From NCBI GenBank assembly GCA_010092695.1, contig JAADJJ010000001.1, forward strand, positions 558,001 to 622,000: 64,000 nucleotides of DNA, written 5' to 3'. Source of the DNA: Enterobacteriaceae bacterium 4M9 (GTDB lineage: Bacteria > Pseudomonadota > Gammaproteobacteria > Enterobacterales > Enterobacteriaceae). The notes beneath the pieces are model-generated. The model worked only from the letters and a program-made list of their open reading frames with translations. It had not been told where the DNA came from and made no database searches. The translations under genes and the position numbers were made by a program. Of the stretch, positions 63,749 to 64,000 are shown one piece after another; positions within the stretch are counted from its first letter, which is position 1; every line of letters starts with the position of its first letter.

Positions 63749-63772
63749 GCGGCGCGTTCAACGGCGCGCCGC
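63749..63772. repeat. GC-rich inverted repeat
   Basis: GCGGCGCG (63749-63756) and CGCGCCGC (63765-63772) flank an 8-nt loop. There is no T-run on either strand. It lies in the 221-bp gap between the permease and hydrolase genes, where no gene is seen. Confidence 0.5.
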
Positions 63773-63795
63773 GGTTATGCCGTACATTCTCACCG

Positions 63796-64000
63796 CTACG
63801 GTAGCCGGCTTTTTGGGCGGCCAGGCCCAAGCAGGATGGCAAGCTTGCTGCCGCCGTCGGTGGTTTCCATCCAGATTTTACAAACGCTGGTCAGTGGCAC
63901 TGAAAGCAGCATGCCTACCGGCCCAAGTAGCCAGCCCCAGAACAATAACGACAGGAACACCACCAGCGTCGACATGCCCAACCGGTGGCCCATCACTCGC
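63796..64000 (-). CDS. AI-2E family permease, C-terminal part (5' end outside window)
   Basis: The last 67 or so residues of a longer protein; the frame stays open to the window edge. The segment LVVFLSLLFWGWLLGPVGMLLSVPLT (in part) is the strongly conserved C-terminal core of the AI-2E/PerM family (TqsA, YhhT). These are eight-TM inner-membrane proteins tied to autoinducer or ion/H+ transport. E. coli yhhT lies in the same map region beside acpT, but the closest paralogue cannot be decided from this fragment. Confidence 0.8.
   Translation of the reverse strand, partial: RVMGHRLGMSTLVVFLSLLFWGWLLGPVGMLLSVPLTSVCKIWMETTDGGSKLAILLGPGRPKSRLP

Overview
The window is enterobacterial chromosome (family Enterobacteriaceae, probably an Enterobacter/Cronobacter-like genus; genus not fixed). 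Recognisable core genes keep an Escherichia-like order: yhjG, yhjC, yhjD and yhjE, then gor, rlmJ, prlC and rsmJ, then uspA, uspB, pitA and yhiN. These match the 77-79 min part of the E. coli map. The core is GC-rich with compact gene spacing. From about 26.6 kb to 41.5 kb the intergenic DNA becomes long and AT-rich, as expected of acquired DNA.

Layout. 1-6.1 kb: 3' end of yhjG with a tandem 118-bp duplication, a divergent SDR/LysR pair, yhjD and yhjE. 6.1-10.4 kb: a periplasmic OB-fold protein, then an operon of MFS transporter, LacI regulator and nucleoside hydrolase with clear operators. 10.5-14.5 kb: a GntR regulator divergent from a fumarase-superfamily lyase, a DASS permease and a small protein, again with visible operators. 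14.7-20 kb: gor, rlmJ, prlC, rsmJ. 20.3-22.3 kb: a beta-carbonic anhydrase overlapping a SulP transporter, where E. coli has dtpB. 22.4-26.6 kb: uspA, uspB, pitA, yhiN.

26.6-41.5 kb is accessory: an orphan lipoprotein, a DUF1471 protein, a fused carboxymuconolactone decarboxylase-cupin protein with its LysR regulator, a first TPS exoprotein (TpsA1), a split and secreted version of the decarboxylase/cupin pair, a two-component system and an exported hydrolase. A composite operator of identical architecture lies before both the cupin operon and the two-component operon.

41.5-60.7 kb is the most interesting part. Every gene is on the + strand with tight spacing: TpsA2, its TpsB porter, AcpS-type phosphopantetheinyl transferase, ketoreductase, FabZ-like dehydratase, an acyl carrier protein that carries a frameshift, a GcvT-like aminomethyltransferase, a fused KS-KS(beta), a degenerate third KS, an unknown protein, a MacB/Lol-type ABC transporter with periplasmic, LolA-like and probable outer-membrane partners, a malonyl-CoA:ACP transacylase and a polytopic membrane protein. 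The enzyme set resembles the streptococcal cyl (granadaene haemolytic polyene) operon rather than an aryl-polyene cluster. Here it has Gram-negative envelope-export genes and sits directly behind a two-partner secretion system. I infer production and outer-membrane export of a polyene or fatty-acyl metabolite; the product is unknown.

60.9-64 kb returns to ordinary genes: a DcrB-like protein, a nitronate monooxygenase, an exported alpha/beta hydrolase and the 3' end of an AI-2E family permease gene. I saw no rRNA, tRNA, CRISPR array or intact insertion sequence.
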